This document shows, piece after piece, positions 18,767 through 27,664 of a stretch of DNA of 64,000 nucleotides. Source of the DNA: Sporosarcina sp. P32b (GTDB lineage Bacteria > Bacillota > Bacilli > Bacillales_A > Planococcaceae); contig NZ_PDZB01000015.1 of NCBI RefSeq assembly GCF_002743335.1, positions 1 to 64,000 on the forward strand, read 5' to 3'. The notes under the pieces were generated by a model. That model saw only the letters and a list, made by a program, of their open reading frames with translations. It was not told where the DNA came from and made no database searches. How positions within the stretch are numbered: the first letter of the stretch is position 1; every line of letters begins with the position of its first letter. The position numbers were made by a program, and so were the translations under genes.

Positions 18767-19534
18767 TTACTTCAGCCAATCCGCGAGCGAATTCAGCAAA
18801 TAAGTGGGTTGTTGCGTCTTCTTCAGTACTTCATCCATAGGCGTGACCCCTGTTGCGACATACGCCGTATCTATACCATAGCGAATCCCCGCCATAATAT
18901 CCGTATCGTAATTATCGCCAATCAGAATCATATCTTCTTTCTCGTACATCCCTTGCTGGCGAATGAACTCTAGCATATACGGCTCTGGCTTTCCTACAAT
19001 GAGCGGCTTTGTATCTGTGGCTGCTTCCATCAACGTCAGGAAAGAACCGTTAGCTGGTACTAGTCCCTTTTCAGTCGGGAATTTGATGTCTTGATTGGTG
19101 CCTAAAAAATGAGCACCGTTACGTATCGCCAAACAAGCATCCGCAAGTTTATCGTATGTAATCTGACGATCAAGTCCCATTAAAACGACATCCGGATTCG
19201 TCGTCGTGATGTGGATGTTTTCAAGTTCCAGTGCTTCACGTAATCCCTCTTCACCAATCATCATGACGTTTGCACCTTCATAATGCTGTTTGCAATACCG
19301 AGCCAGTGTCGTGGCCGAATTCATAATGAAGTCGGTTTCTGTATTCACACCAAAACCTGCGAGTTTCTTCTGTTGAGCAGTACGCGTCAGAGCAGCATTA
19401 TTCGTAATGAAATACGTTCCCTTCCCCTGTGCTTGGCACGCTGCAACAAAATCTACAGCCTCTTGGATTGGTTCACTACCGCGATACATCGTGCCGTCCA
19501 AATCGAAGCAATAGGCTTTATATGGTCTCATCAT
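18767..19534 (-). CDS. yutF: HAD-IIA phosphatase, NagD/YutF type
   Basis: A 255-residue cytosolic phosphatase. Motif I is DLDGTMYRG (Asp nucleophile near residue 11), followed by the ITNN of motif II, a C2-type cap, and GDNYDTDIMAG for the Mg-binding acid. The physiological substrate is not known; the family acts on sugar and nucleotide phosphates. The ATG overlaps the yutE stop by four bases (ATGA). Confidence 0.9.
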   Translation of the reverse strand: MMRPYKAYCFDLDGTMYRGSEPIQEAVDFVAACQAQGKGTYFITNNAALTRTAQQKKLAGFGVNTETDFIMNSATTLARYCKQHYEGANVMMIGEEGLREALELENIHITTTNPDVVLMGLDRQITYDKLADACLAIRNGAHFLGTNQDIKFPTEKGLVPANGSFLTLMEAATDTKPLIVGKPEPYMLEFIRQQGMYEKEDMILIGDNYDTDIMAGIRYGIDTAYVATGVTPMDEVLKKTQQPTYLLNSLADWLK

Positions 19535-19977
19535 TCTGTTGGAAGAAACGCCGAAACTGGACCTAATTCATTCGTCAAGTAGTCTCGAACTTGTCCTGGG
19601 AATTGTTGTAGTTCATCAAGTGTCTCGCGGATAGATCGTGCTACTTTATCTGAATCGACTTCCACAAATTGGCGCACAATCATTGGACGTAATGAAATGA
19701 ATGCTTTTAATGGGATAGCTTGTTCAGATTGAATGACTTTTTCATCTTCAAGAATATCGATAATATCATCGTAACTTCCAGGATCACGCATGATGAATCC
19801 ATCAATCATAGAATTACCTACGTCAATGATTCCTTCAATCAAGCCATGTGCAATTCGCTCTAAAGCAAGTTTATTTACATCGCTTTGTAGCCAGTTCGTT
19901 TCCTTTTCAAATATATCGATTAACTGCTCCATATACACTAACGTTTTATTAATTTGATTTTGATCTACAAAATACAT
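19531..19977 (-). CDS. yutE: YutE, DUF86/HepT-like protein
   Basis: A 148-residue all-helical DUF86 protein. The block LERIAHGLIEGIIDVGNSMI recalls HepT ribonuclease-type toxins, whose active motif is R-x4-6-H-x-Y. Here the histidine is four residues from the arginine's start and the tyrosine is absent. There is no MNT antitoxin neighbour, so it is a housekeeping relative. The ATG at 19977 follows GAGGAGGAAG. It is coupled to yutF. Confidence 0.8.
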   Translation of the reverse strand: MYFVDQNQINKTLVYMEQLIDIFEKETNWLQSDVNKLALERIAHGLIEGIIDVGNSMIDGFIMRDPGSYDDIIDILEDEKVIQSEQAIPLKAFISLRPMIVRQFVEVDSDKVARSIRETLDELQQFPGQVRDYLTNELGPVSAFLPTE

Positions 19978-20035
19978 AATGTTCTTCCTCCTCATATACT
20001 TCATACGTCTATCTTACCATATTTATTGTAAAACG

Positions 20036-20076
20036 AATGAAAGCTCCGAGCAAATTTGCTCGAAGCTTTCATTTTT
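20036..20076 (-). terminator. Hairpin after yutD
   Basis: AATGAAAGCTCCGAGCAAA and its near-perfect complement form a 17-bp stem with one mismatch. The plus-strand side ends in five T, the minus side in CGTTTT. It separates lipA-yutD from yutEF. Confidence 0.7.
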
Positions 20077-20446
20077 ATTGCTCCACTTTTGGTGTAGATG
20101 CCGTTTCAGGTTGTACTTCCTCTACAACTTCCACTTCCGTTAGTTCCGGTTTTACTTTTCCAATCTTTTTCAAGATGAAATACGCACAACCAAAATTACA
20201 GTATTCATAAATATAATCTTGAACGGTACTGATTTTTGTTTCATATGTGGATTTGGAATTACGATCTTCGAAAAAGCCTTTTAATCGTAATTGACCATAT
20301 CCCCAGTCACCCAAAATAAAATCATACTTTAACAGTACTTCGCTAAAGCGTTCATTCAAGGCTTCTTCATCGAACCCATCGCGAAACTCTTCTGCAATCT
20401 CATATTGCATATTTTCTAAAATAACCATTCTCTGCTTCACTTCCAT
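20075..20446 (-). CDS. yutD: YutD-like protein (DUF1027)
   Basis: A 123-residue protein with the family block YDFILGDWGYGQLRLKGFF and the cysteine-containing IYEYCNFGCAYFILKK. The C-terminal 20 residues are acidic and low in complexity. Its ATG directly follows the lipA stop with no clear ribosome site, so it may rely on coupling; ATG codon 7 is another possible start. Its function is unknown. Confidence 0.8.
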   Translation of the reverse strand: MEVKQRMVILENMQYEIAEEFRDGFDEEALNERFSEVLLKYDFILGDWGYGQLRLKGFFEDRNSKSTYETKISTVQDYIYEYCNFGCAYFILKKIGKVKPELTEVEVVEEVQPETASTPKVEQ

Positions 20447-21397
20447 TTAACTGCTCGCTTGTCCTTCAAGTTTCAGCAGTTCTTCACCTTGGCGCTGTTT
20501 CTCTTTAGCCGAAGCATTAACTTGCTCGTCTGCGTGGTAGCTTGAACGCACAAGCGGCCCCGCCTCACAATGAGAGAATCCTTTAGTCATTGCGATCTTA
20601 CGCAATTCACCAAACTCATCGGGCGAATAATATTTTACCACTTTAGCGTGTTTTTTTGTTGGTTGTAAGTATTGACCAATTGTCATGATATCTACGTTGT
20701 GTGCACGAAGGTCATCCATTGTTTCAATAATTTCTTCCACTGTTTCTCCAAGTCCGACCATTAATGAAGACTTCGTCGGGATCTCAGGATACATATCTTT
20801 TGCACGTTGAAGTAACTCAAGTGAACGATCATATGTTGCACGCGCACGAATCCTCGGAGTGAGACGGCGTACTGTTTCTATATTATGGTTCAAGATATCT
20901 GGTTTTGCATCCATTAAACGTTGCAAGTTCTCTATATCCCCACCCATATCCGAAGGCAACACTTCAATAGAAGTAAATGGATTTTTTCTACGTATCGCTC
21001 GAATAGTTTCAGCGAAAATAGCCGATCCTCCATCTTTCAAGTCATCGCGTGCTACAGCAGTTACAACAGCATGTTTCAAATTCATCAATTCAACGGATTC
21101 CGCTACGCGTTCCGGCTCAGCGGTATCTAGTTCATTAGGTAAACCTGTTTTGACTGCACAGAAACGACATGCACGTGTACACACAGCACCTAAGATCATA
21201 AAGGTAGCTGTACGACGCTCTCCCCAACACTCATGAATATTCGGGCAACGTGCTTCTTCACATACGGTATTCAAGTTTTTCTCGCGCATTAATTTCTTTA
21301 AACCTGTATAATTCTCGTTGGTGTTTAGCTTAATCTTCAGCCAATCTGGCTTTCTAATATGCTCAGATTTTCTTCCTGTCTCAGGTTTGCATGACAA
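20447..21397 (-). CDS. lipA: Lipoyl synthase
   Basis: Radical-SAM enzyme inserting two sulfurs into octanoyl groups on GcvH and the E2 subunits. Two Fe-S sites are visible: [14 protein letters not shown] (auxiliary cluster, CX4CX5C) and CTRACRFC (CX3CX2C). The C-terminal RSSYHADEQ serine ligand is present. I place the start at TTG 21397, nine bases after GGAG. An ATG five codons earlier lacks a ribosome site. Co-transcribed with yutD. Confidence 0.9.
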   Translation of the reverse strand: MSCKPETGRKSEHIRKPDWLKIKLNTNENYTGLKKLMREKNLNTVCEEARCPNIHECWGERRTATFMILGAVCTRACRFCAVKTGLPNELDTAEPERVAESVELMNLKHAVVTAVARDDLKDGGSAIFAETIRAIRRKNPFTSIEVLPSDMGGDIENLQRLMDAKPDILNHNIETVRRLTPRIRARATYDRSLELLQRAKDMYPEIPTKSSLMVGLGETVEEIIETMDDLRAHNVDIMTIGQYLQPTKKHAKVVKYYSPDEFGELRKIAMTKGFSHCEAGPLVRSSYHADEQVNASAKEKQRQGEELLKLEGQASS

Positions 21398-21607
21398 CGC
21401 TACCGACTCCATTCTGTTGATAGATTCTACTCATGTCAATGTAACATAAATTCAGATAACCTTCAATTATAGTTGACACACATTGCAAGCAATAAGGTAT
21501 GCGAGTAGAAATTTGGAATAAGATGACCGATTTTGTATTTTCATTGCAGTCGTGAAGGTTTTCTTAATCGTATGTCTCTGGACACATTCCCAAACGCATA
21601 TTCACAA

Positions 21608-21646
21608 TAAAAATACACCTGCAACCAAGTTTCCGGTTGCAGGTGT
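21608..21646 (-). terminator. Terminator of metP-metS
   Basis: ACACCTGCAACC and GGTTGCAGGTGT form a perfect 12-bp stem, followed on the minus strand by ATTTTTATT. The 210-bp region between it and lipA contains a TATAAT on the minus strand at 21466-21471, possibly for lipA. Confidence 0.85.
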
Positions 21647-21653
21647 AAATCGT

Positions 21654-21791
21654 TTACTGTTCGATTTTGAATTTCTTTCTGAATTTACTGAGGATCGTAG
21701 CGTAAAAGATGCTAATAAATAGACCGCCCCAGATGATCGTCACGCCGAGTAGCATCATGAGGATTGCAGAGCCGCTCATTCCTGTATCCAT
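21654..21791 (-). CDS. metS: MetS-type small subunit of an NSS transporter (45 aa)
   Basis: A 45-residue single-helix protein reading MDTGMSGSAILMMLLGVT at the start and ending in a basic tail (SKFRKKFKIEQ). The block SGSAILMM...IIWGGL is characteristic of the 'methionine/alanine import NSS small subunit' family first known as MetS of Corynebacterium. Its ATG abuts the stop of the large subunit, with AAAGGGGGGC as ribosome site, so it is translationally coupled. Easily missed by annotation because of its size. Confidence 0.85.
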   Translation of the reverse strand: MDTGMSGSAILMMLLGVTIIWGGLFISIFYATILSKFRKKFKIEQ

Positions 21792-23312
21792 TTATAGCCC
21801 CCCTTTATCTTCATCATAGTCTGATGTAATTCTTGTGTTGTCTCTCCATTTTAGCGATGTGAATACGATCGACATAACAAATGCACCAATTGCAACTGGC
21901 CAGCCAATTGTCCATAAGAATGACGTTGGATATCCCTCGTAATTTTCAGCGATATTGTCTTTGATTAGGAAGAATAACATCGTACCCAATACGACTGGTG
22001 TGATGAATGATAGCGATACTTTCCACCACCAGCCGAGACGAATATCCGATACTGCGTTGGCATGCTGTTCGAACAATCCGAGTTTCCGGAATACCCAAGC
22101 TAGTAAGACGACTTCGACTAAACCGATGACTGCGATACCGAATTGGTTAATGAAGTAATCCGCTACGTCTAGGAAGTATAAACCGCCATTTGTAGCGTAT
22201 AGCAAAGAAATCACTGCTGAAAGCCCGACGCCAATAGTTACTGAACGACGTCTTGAAATATTGAATTTATCTGACATACCTGCGATATATGTTTCAGTAA
22301 TTGAGATTAGTGAAGTAATACCCGCAAGTGTCAGTGACAGGAAGAAGAATGCGCCGAACAGGCCGTTTAATCCTGGCATTTGATTGATAATTTCAGGGAA
22401 CACGACGAAGGCCAAACCTACACCGGCTGTCGCAACGTCTGCTACTTCCACCCCTGAATTCGTTGCCATGAATCCTAGTACTGCAAATACTCCGATACCC
22501 GCTAATAACTCAACAGAAGAGTTTGCAAAACCTGTGATAAATGCGTTATTTGTAATATCTGACTTCTTTGGCAAATAACTAGAATACGTAATCATGATAG
22601 CGAATGCGATCGATAAACTGAAGAAGATATGTCCATATGCTGCAACCCATACACGTGGGTTCAGTAATTTATCGACATCTGGCTTAAAGAATGCATCCAG
22701 TCCAACCATAGCTCCATCTAGTGTGATGGCACGGATGACGACGAATAAGAAGAGTATGAATAGAATAGGAATAAATATTCTGTTCGCTAATTCGATCCCT
22801 TTCTTTACTCCACCGATCAAAATGATATAACAAATAACCCAGACGAATAGTAGTGGCAATGCCACGCCCCCTACAATTCCCCCGACATCTCCTGGATTAT
22901 CGGCCAATTTCAGAACATCACCGAAGAAGAACGCTTCAGGTTCTTTCCCCCAAGATAAGTTAAATGAATAGATCGTGTATTTCATTGCCCATGCAATGAT
23001 CACGGCATAGTAGGTGGAAATAACGAACGAAACGAAAATCCCCCACCATCCTAAGAACTCTGCTTTCTTACCGTTTAAACGGAAGAATGATAGAGGTGCG
23101 GATCCACGGTATTTATGACCAATTGTGAATTCCATGATCAGAATCGGGATACCAGCTGTTAATAATGCAAATAAGTACGGGATAAAAAATGCGCCGCCGC
23201 CATTTTCATAGGCTACATAAGGAAAGCGCCAAATATTTCCAAGTCCTATAGCTGATCCGACCGCAGCCAGTATAAAACCTGCTCTCGTTCCCCACTGTGA
23301 ACGATTTTCCAT
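21792..23312 (-). CDS. metP: Sodium-dependent amino-acid transporter, NSS/SNF family (MetP-like)
   Basis: A 506-residue, roughly 12-helix Na+ symporter. The family signature RAGFILAAVGSAIGLGNIWRF is at residues 8-28. The start is ATG at 23312, after AGAGGTGAG. Pairing with the 45-residue subunit points to neutral amino acids such as methionine or alanine. No SAM riboswitch lies upstream, so methionine as the main substrate is not supported by regulation. Confidence 0.85.
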   Translation of the reverse strand: MENRSQWGTRAGFILAAVGSAIGLGNIWRFPYVAYENGGGAFFIPYLFALLTAGIPILIMEFTIGHKYRGSAPLSFFRLNGKKAEFLGWWGIFVSFVISTYYAVIIAWAMKYTIYSFNLSWGKEPEAFFFGDVLKLADNPGDVGGIVGGVALPLLFVWVICYIILIGGVKKGIELANRIFIPILFILFLFVVIRAITLDGAMVGLDAFFKPDVDKLLNPRVWVAAYGHIFFSLSIAFAIMITYSSYLPKKSDITNNAFITGFANSSVELLAGIGVFAVLGFMATNSGVEVADVATAGVGLAFVVFPEIINQMPGLNGLFGAFFFLSLTLAGITSLISITETYIAGMSDKFNISRRRSVTIGVGLSAVISLLYATNGGLYFLDVADYFINQFGIAVIGLVEVVLLAWVFRKLGLFEQHANAVSDIRLGWWWKVSLSFITPVVLGTMLFFLIKDNIAENYEGYPTSFLWTIGWPVAIGAFVMSIVFTSLKWRDNTRITSDYDEDKGGL

Positions 23313-23420
23313 ACAACTCACCTCTTTTTTTGTTATTTTACAAAACTTTCACCATTCGATTTATTCAGATAATTCTAGTTCCGTATATTTAGTATAAACA
23401 GCCCAATTAGAGATGTCAAA

Positions 23421-23466
23421 ACAAATTTAGACTAAGAATGAAGTAATTATCACTCTTAGTCTAAAA
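23421..23466. terminator. Hairpin between lysW-like gene and metP
   Basis: TTTAGACTAAGA and TCTTAGTCTAAA form a perfect 12-bp stem. The T-runs on either side are weak, so termination efficiency is uncertain. Confidence 0.6.
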
Positions 23467-23472
23467 GGTAAA

Positions 23473-25041
23473 CTATGCTATTTGTTCTGTGCGTTTCTTT
23501 CCTTTTGCGTTCAAGTACGTAAATAAAACTATTAGGGTAATAATAACAGCTACTAAACCGATCCAGACAGAACCAGTTAGCCCAAGAACGATGTACCCAA
23601 GGGCTGCTACACTTGCCGCAACAAGAGCATAAGGCAACTGGGTAGATACGTGATCCATATGGTTACAACCTGCTCCAGTAGAAGATAAAATGGTCGTATC
23701 AGAAATCGGTGAACAATGATCTCCGAATACCGCACCTGCAAGCACTGCTGCCAACGCTGGTAATAATAATTCTGGTGCCGCATTGACCATGATAGTACCC
23801 GCAATCGGCATCAAGATACCGAAAGAACCCCATGAAGTACCTGTCGAGAATGCCATTAACCCTGCTAATACGAAGATTAGTACTGGAAGGAAAGTGACTG
23901 GAATATTTAATTGCTCTACCATAGTAGAAAGGAATAATCCTGTATCTAGGGAAGCGATTAGTTCAGTCAATCCCCAAGCAAAGATTAAGATGAGAATGGC
24001 AGGCATCATCGCTCTCACTCCGCTAATAAATGCGCGGCCCATCCATGAAACACTTGCTGTTTCGTTCTTTTTCATTTGTAAAATATATAACAACATAGCT
24101 AGCAATGTAGCTGTTGTACCACCAATTACCAAAGAAAATGGTACATCAGTATTTTCAAAGATTGCCCAAATATCGAAAACGCCTGCTTCTTTATAGCCTG
24201 TGAAGATCATCATACCAAGCGTTACCGCAATCAACGTCACGATCGGTGCAACCAAATCGCGAACTTTTCCGTGCGTATGCTCAGGGAATTCTTCTTTTAG
24301 CTGACCTGGTATTTCTTTAGATTGGTCAAATAGTTCCCCTTCATTCATTGCACGATCTTCATGCTTCTTCATTTCGAAGAAGTCATTATTCGTCCAAGCG
24401 AAGAAAAAGACCATCGACAATGTCGCAATGACATAGAAGTTCATCGGTGCCATCATAATGAATGCAGTTAATGGTGAATAACTCACCGCTGCTGTCGTAC
24501 CTAAAATAAGTGCAAGTTGTCCAATTAAGAATGCGCCCCAACTAGAGATGGGTGACACGACACAGATCGGTGCCGATGTAGAGTCAATGAAATACGCCAA
24601 TTTCGCACGAGAAATCTTGTGCTGGTCTGTAATCGGTCTTGCAATCTGTCCAACTGCCAAGGCATTGAAATAGTCATCTACAAAAATTGCAATTCCAAGC
24701 CCCATCGTTAACAGCTTTGCGCCACGTTTTGTACGGATACGCGTGACAGCCCAGCGTGCAAATGCGGCGCTTCCTCCAGATAGGCTGACAAATGCCGTAA
24801 TGACACCTAGTAATAATAGAAATAGCATAATAAATATATTGTATGTATTGAGCCCGCCATCCCAAAACGAAACTGTCATGGCTCTCCATACACCTTTTAG
24901 TGTTTCGAACGGAGCAAAGTTCGCTAAAAGTAAAGCTGCTGTAACAATTCCTGCTCCTAATGATAATAATACTCTCCTTGTTGCTAACACCATCACGATG
25001 GCGATAATAGGAGGTAAAATAGAGACCCATGTTCCGATCAT
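23473..25041 (-). CDS. lysW: NhaC-family carrier, probable lysine transporter (LysW type)
   Basis: A 522-residue membrane protein of the NhaC Na+/H+ antiporter family with about 12 helices; conserved segments are DDYFNALAVGQ, ISSWGAF, STGTSWG and FGDHCSPISDTT. The leader carries a lysine riboswitch with terminator (25143-25415). NhaC-family carriers under lysine riboswitches have been proposed as lysine transporters and named LysW, and that is my preferred call over plain Na+/H+ antiport. ATG after GAGGAGGAA. Transport has not been shown here. Confidence 0.8.
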   Translation of the reverse strand: MIGTWVSILPPIIAIVMVLATRRVLLSLGAGIVTAALLLANFAPFETLKGVWRAMTVSFWDGGLNTYNIFIMLFLLLLGVITAFVSLSGGSAAFARWAVTRIRTKRGAKLLTMGLGIAIFVDDYFNALAVGQIARPITDQHKISRAKLAYFIDSTSAPICVVSPISSWGAFLIGQLALILGTTAAVSYSPLTAFIMMAPMNFYVIATLSMVFFFAWTNNDFFEMKKHEDRAMNEGELFDQSKEIPGQLKEEFPEHTHGKVRDLVAPIVTLIAVTLGMMIFTGYKEAGVFDIWAIFENTDVPFSLVIGGTTATLLAMLLYILQMKKNETASVSWMGRAFISGVRAMMPAILILIFAWGLTELIASLDTGLFLSTMVEQLNIPVTFLPVLIFVLAGLMAFSTGTSWGSFGILMPIAGTIMVNAAPELLLPALAAVLAGAVFGDHCSPISDTTILSSTGAGCNHMDHVSTQLPYALVAASVAALGYIVLGLTGSVWIGLVAVIITLIVLFTYLNAKGKKRTEQIA

Positions 25042-25142
25042 TGTAATTCCTCCTCTTTCTAGTTGCTAGATGAAATCGAAATGCAGAAGATCTTTCGAAG
25101 AGTGGAAAGCCGATACTATCCTGTAATTCCTTCATTTCCCGA

Positions 25143-25192
25143 TAAAAAAAGCCAACTCCACAGGCAATAGCATACGTGTAGGAGTCGGCCAG
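25143..25192 (-). terminator. Lysine-riboswitch terminator
   Basis: On the minus strand GCCGACTCCTAC pairs with GTGGAGTTGGC and is followed by seven T. It lies between the aptamer and the NhaC-family gene. Confidence 0.85.
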
Positions 25193-25239
25193 TCAATTGA
25201 TCAAGCAATACATTCATAAATCGCAGTACAATTGGCAAC

Positions 25240-25415
25240 TGTAGCTCTCCATACATTTATCGCTGTATGACAGTGTCATTCCTCTTCGAAATGACCCCAA
25301 CTTGAGAAGTTGACCCTTCTCAAACTTCGGCATTGTCTCCTTTCGCTCGCGGTCCTAGATGTCACTCTCTCGCCAGTTACTTATAAACAATGCAGCCTCT
25401 ACGTAAGTCTCGATA
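25240..25415 (-). promoter_or_regulatory. Lysine riboswitch (L-box) aptamer
   Basis: Minus-strand leader with conserved L-box blocks: TAGAGGCTGCATTGTTTATA, then AAGGAGACAATGCCGAAG, then AACTTCTCAAGTTGGGGTCA, GAATGACACTGTCAT and GGAGAGCTACA. CGTAG near 25402 can close helix P1 with CTAC at 25241-25244. The downstream terminator gives a classic transcriptional OFF switch at high lysine. Boundaries are approximate. Confidence 0.85.
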
Positions 25416-25464
25416 TTCTTCTATTCCTAGTGTAGCAATAATCGACATTGTTCACAATAGCCTT

Positions 25465-26232
25465 TTACTCCGTCTTCTCAAGCGGGACTTCGATTTGTGC
25501 TGGCGTTTGTTCTCCTTTCGAATAAATTTGAGGTACCTTTCCTCTTATCAAGCCAATCGCAATCGGTATTTTCTGCTCTACTACACTCCTACTTGTTGCT
25601 AGCGGTACAATAATCTGTACATTGACTTGTAACATTAGATACACTTCCACATACGCATTATTGATACCAAATTCACGAATATCGGTTTCTACTGTTGCAT
25701 GTACATCTCCAACGACGTGGAAGCGGATAGGGATTTTCGGCCCCAAGTTACCGAGCAACGGAATATTCGCTGCTTGCCCAATTGGAACAAAAAACACAAT
25801 ACCTTGTTCTTTTTCCATGCGATCTGGATTATACTCGAGATCTCCGAGTGGCGGTAACATATCCAAATCTCCGCCTTCTGCACGCTCTAGATGATTTTCT
25901 ACGAGCTGATGAATTTCTGACATAACCTGGCTAATGATTTCTGCGTTAAACTTAGTCGTCACCGTATCTGTTGTATCATCGGGGACGTTTTCGATAATTT
26001 CATTGACATCGTAAACACTGGTGGTGCGATTATTAATGGCTTGACTGATGACATGACTGGCTATTTTTTGCGTCTGCACTTCAGCATATTGTGTGTATAT
26101 TGGCGTTAGCTGTTTGTTGACCGTATAGAAAAACATCGCCACTCCCACCAAAATGCCCGGGATGACAAAGCGCAGTATGATTTTGCCATAGTTATGTTTC
26201 TTTGGCCGTTTTTGATTCGTATAAAACCGCAT
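25465..26232 (-). CDS. yunB: Sporulation protein YunB
   Basis: A 255-residue protein with a basic N-terminus, one membrane helix (residues 18-40) and an extracytoplasmic domain. The conserved part is FVPIGQAANIPLLGNLGPKIPIRF..GDV, typical of YunB, a sigma-E-controlled sporulation protein of B. subtilis. The ATG follows AGGAGGCG, but this ribosome site lies in one arm of an 11-bp perfect hairpin (26236-26274). Confidence 0.85.
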   Translation of the reverse strand: MRFYTNQKRPKKHNYGKIILRFVIPGILVGVAMFFYTVNKQLTPIYTQYAEVQTQKIASHVISQAINNRTTSVYDVNEIIENVPDDTTDTVTTKFNAEIISQVMSEIHQLVENHLERAEGGDLDMLPPLGDLEYNPDRMEKEQGIVFFVPIGQAANIPLLGNLGPKIPIRFHVVGDVHATVETDIREFGINNAYVEVYLMLQVNVQIIVPLATSRSVVEQKIPIAIGLIRGKVPQIYSKGEQTPAQIEVPLEKTE

Positions 26233-26235
26233 AAA

Positions 26236-26274
26236 TACGCCTCCTACTTCACATTATGCGAAATAGGAGGCGTA
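26236..26274 (-). promoter_or_regulatory. Hairpin that covers the yunB ribosome-binding site
   Basis: TACGCCTCCTA and TAGGAGGCGTA form 11 perfect pairs, extended by TTC/GAA after one mismatch, with a nine-base loop. On the minus strand the right arm contains the yunB AGGAGG. There is no following T-run, so it is not a usual terminator for yunD. Confidence 0.75.
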
Positions 26275-26279
26275 CATAA

Positions 26280-27659
26280 CTAGCGTTCATTGAAATATTT
26301 TTTTCCATACCAACCGAGAATATCGCGAAGCATTTCTGGCATGATGTATTCTTTTTTAGCCTCTTTTAGTAATGGATAGAAAAAGCCAAACGTGAACATA
26401 TCAAGTGTTGCCAACCTATACATCTCACCTGGCACGACCAAACGGTTTCCTGCAAATAATTGCCCGCTCGTGTTACGGTATAAGTGCTCATGTATCATGC
26501 TACCCATTAGCGTACCACGAAAACCTAGACCTTTTATTGGAAGTTCCGTCCACTTTGGGTCGAGTGACTGCTCGTAGATTGTCAGCAGATCAGTACCATC
26601 CAAATGGATAAGACATGGGTTGATAGGATGTGGCAATAAAGAGTGTAAATCCCCTCTTGTTACCCAACCTTTATCTAAACTACCGAGGAATATCCCTGCG
26701 TTAAACAACGCACAGTCGGCATCCAGATACGTCAGTAATGCACGGCCAAACAGCGAGGATAATGGACTTTCTCCTGAAAGGCGCTGTGATAACGGAGAAG
26801 GATTATAAAACACCGGTACTTCAAGAGTCTCTTCCCCTTTGGCAAATAAGCCATTCACTTGTTCAATATCCTCTTCTGACATTTCCATCATCTGTGTTGG
26901 AAAAACTTCTGCTTTCATATGAACGACTTGACCCGTTATGCGGTCTACATCGACTTGGACATGACCGATATAGTGACCGAATTTTTCAGCTGCCGCAAGT
27001 AGCGTATCGTCAACCCACTCACCATTCGGTAATAAATGATGCGTGTGTGCCCCTAAAATGACATCGATCTCCGAACATTGCGAAGCCAATAGACGATCTT
27101 CATTGATTCCTAAATGGGAGAGGCACACGATGACATCGCATTCTGGACGTAAGCTGCGTGCCATTTCCTGCAACGCTGCATGCGGTTCAGCTACACTCCA
27201 GCCAAGTTGTTCATAAAAGGCGTAGTATGGAGCTGTAGCACCTATGACACCGATGCGCACACCTTCTGTAGTCTCAAATATTTTAGATTTCTTCGCCCAG
27301 TAAGGCACCTTACCGTCCAGTTCAGTCAAGTTACACAGCACTACATCAAAGTGCGCATCTTCATATAATGTATTCAGCGCACCCTTAGACATAGTGATAC
27401 CTTCATTATTGCCAATCGTCACGGCATCGTATCCTGCTTTATTTAATAATTCTATATTTCCTTTACCTTCTGTTCCTTCGGTAAACGGATGAGATCTGTC
27501 AATATGGTCTCCAATATCAAATAGAAAACAAAACTCCCCATTGGCTTCAGCCTGTTGCTTGCGCTCTTTAAGAAAGTGCTGGATTTGTGGCCAGTTTTCG
27601 AAATGACTATGGACGTCATTCGTATGATAAATGTGAATCGTCGCTACCGTTTCCTTCAT
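26280..27659 (-). CDS. yunD: 5'-nucleotidase/cyclic phosphodiesterase family protein YunD
   Basis: Metallophosphatase plus C-terminal nucleotidase domain. Metal ligands are seen in HTNDVHSHFEN, GDHIDRSHP, GNNEG, LSHLG and GAHTHHLL. There is no signal peptide, so it is cytosolic, like YunD (462 residues). I use ATG at 27659; in-frame TTG codons precede it. Its upstream end meets yunE. The exact nucleotide substrate is not evident. Confidence 0.85.
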   Translation of the reverse strand: MKETVATIHIYHTNDVHSHFENWPQIQHFLKERKQQAEANGEFCFLFDIGDHIDRSHPFTEGTEGKGNIELLNKAGYDAVTIGNNEGITMSKGALNTLYEDAHFDVVLCNLTELDGKVPYWAKKSKIFETTEGVRIGVIGATAPYYAFYEQLGWSVAEPHAALQEMARSLRPECDVIVCLSHLGINEDRLLASQCSEIDVILGAHTHHLLPNGEWVDDTLLAAAEKFGHYIGHVQVDVDRITGQVVHMKAEVFPTQMMEMSEEDIEQVNGLFAKGEETLEVPVFYNPSPLSQRLSGESPLSSLFGRALLTYLDADCALFNAGIFLGSLDKGWVTRGDLHSLLPHPINPCLIHLDGTDLLTIYEQSLDPKWTELPIKGLGFRGTLMGSMIHEHLYRNTSGQLFAGNRLVVPGEMYRLATLDMFTFGFFYPLLKEAKKEYIMPEMLRDILGWYGKKYFNER

Positions 27660-27664
27660 ATATG

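Noticed and set aside
19531..19977. HepT-type toxin-antitoxin
   Set aside because: No MNT antitoxin neighbour and an imperfect active-site motif; conserved yutFED-lipA context fits housekeeping.
21792..23400. SAM riboswitch in front of metP
   Set aside because: None of the S-box blocks occur in the metP leader.
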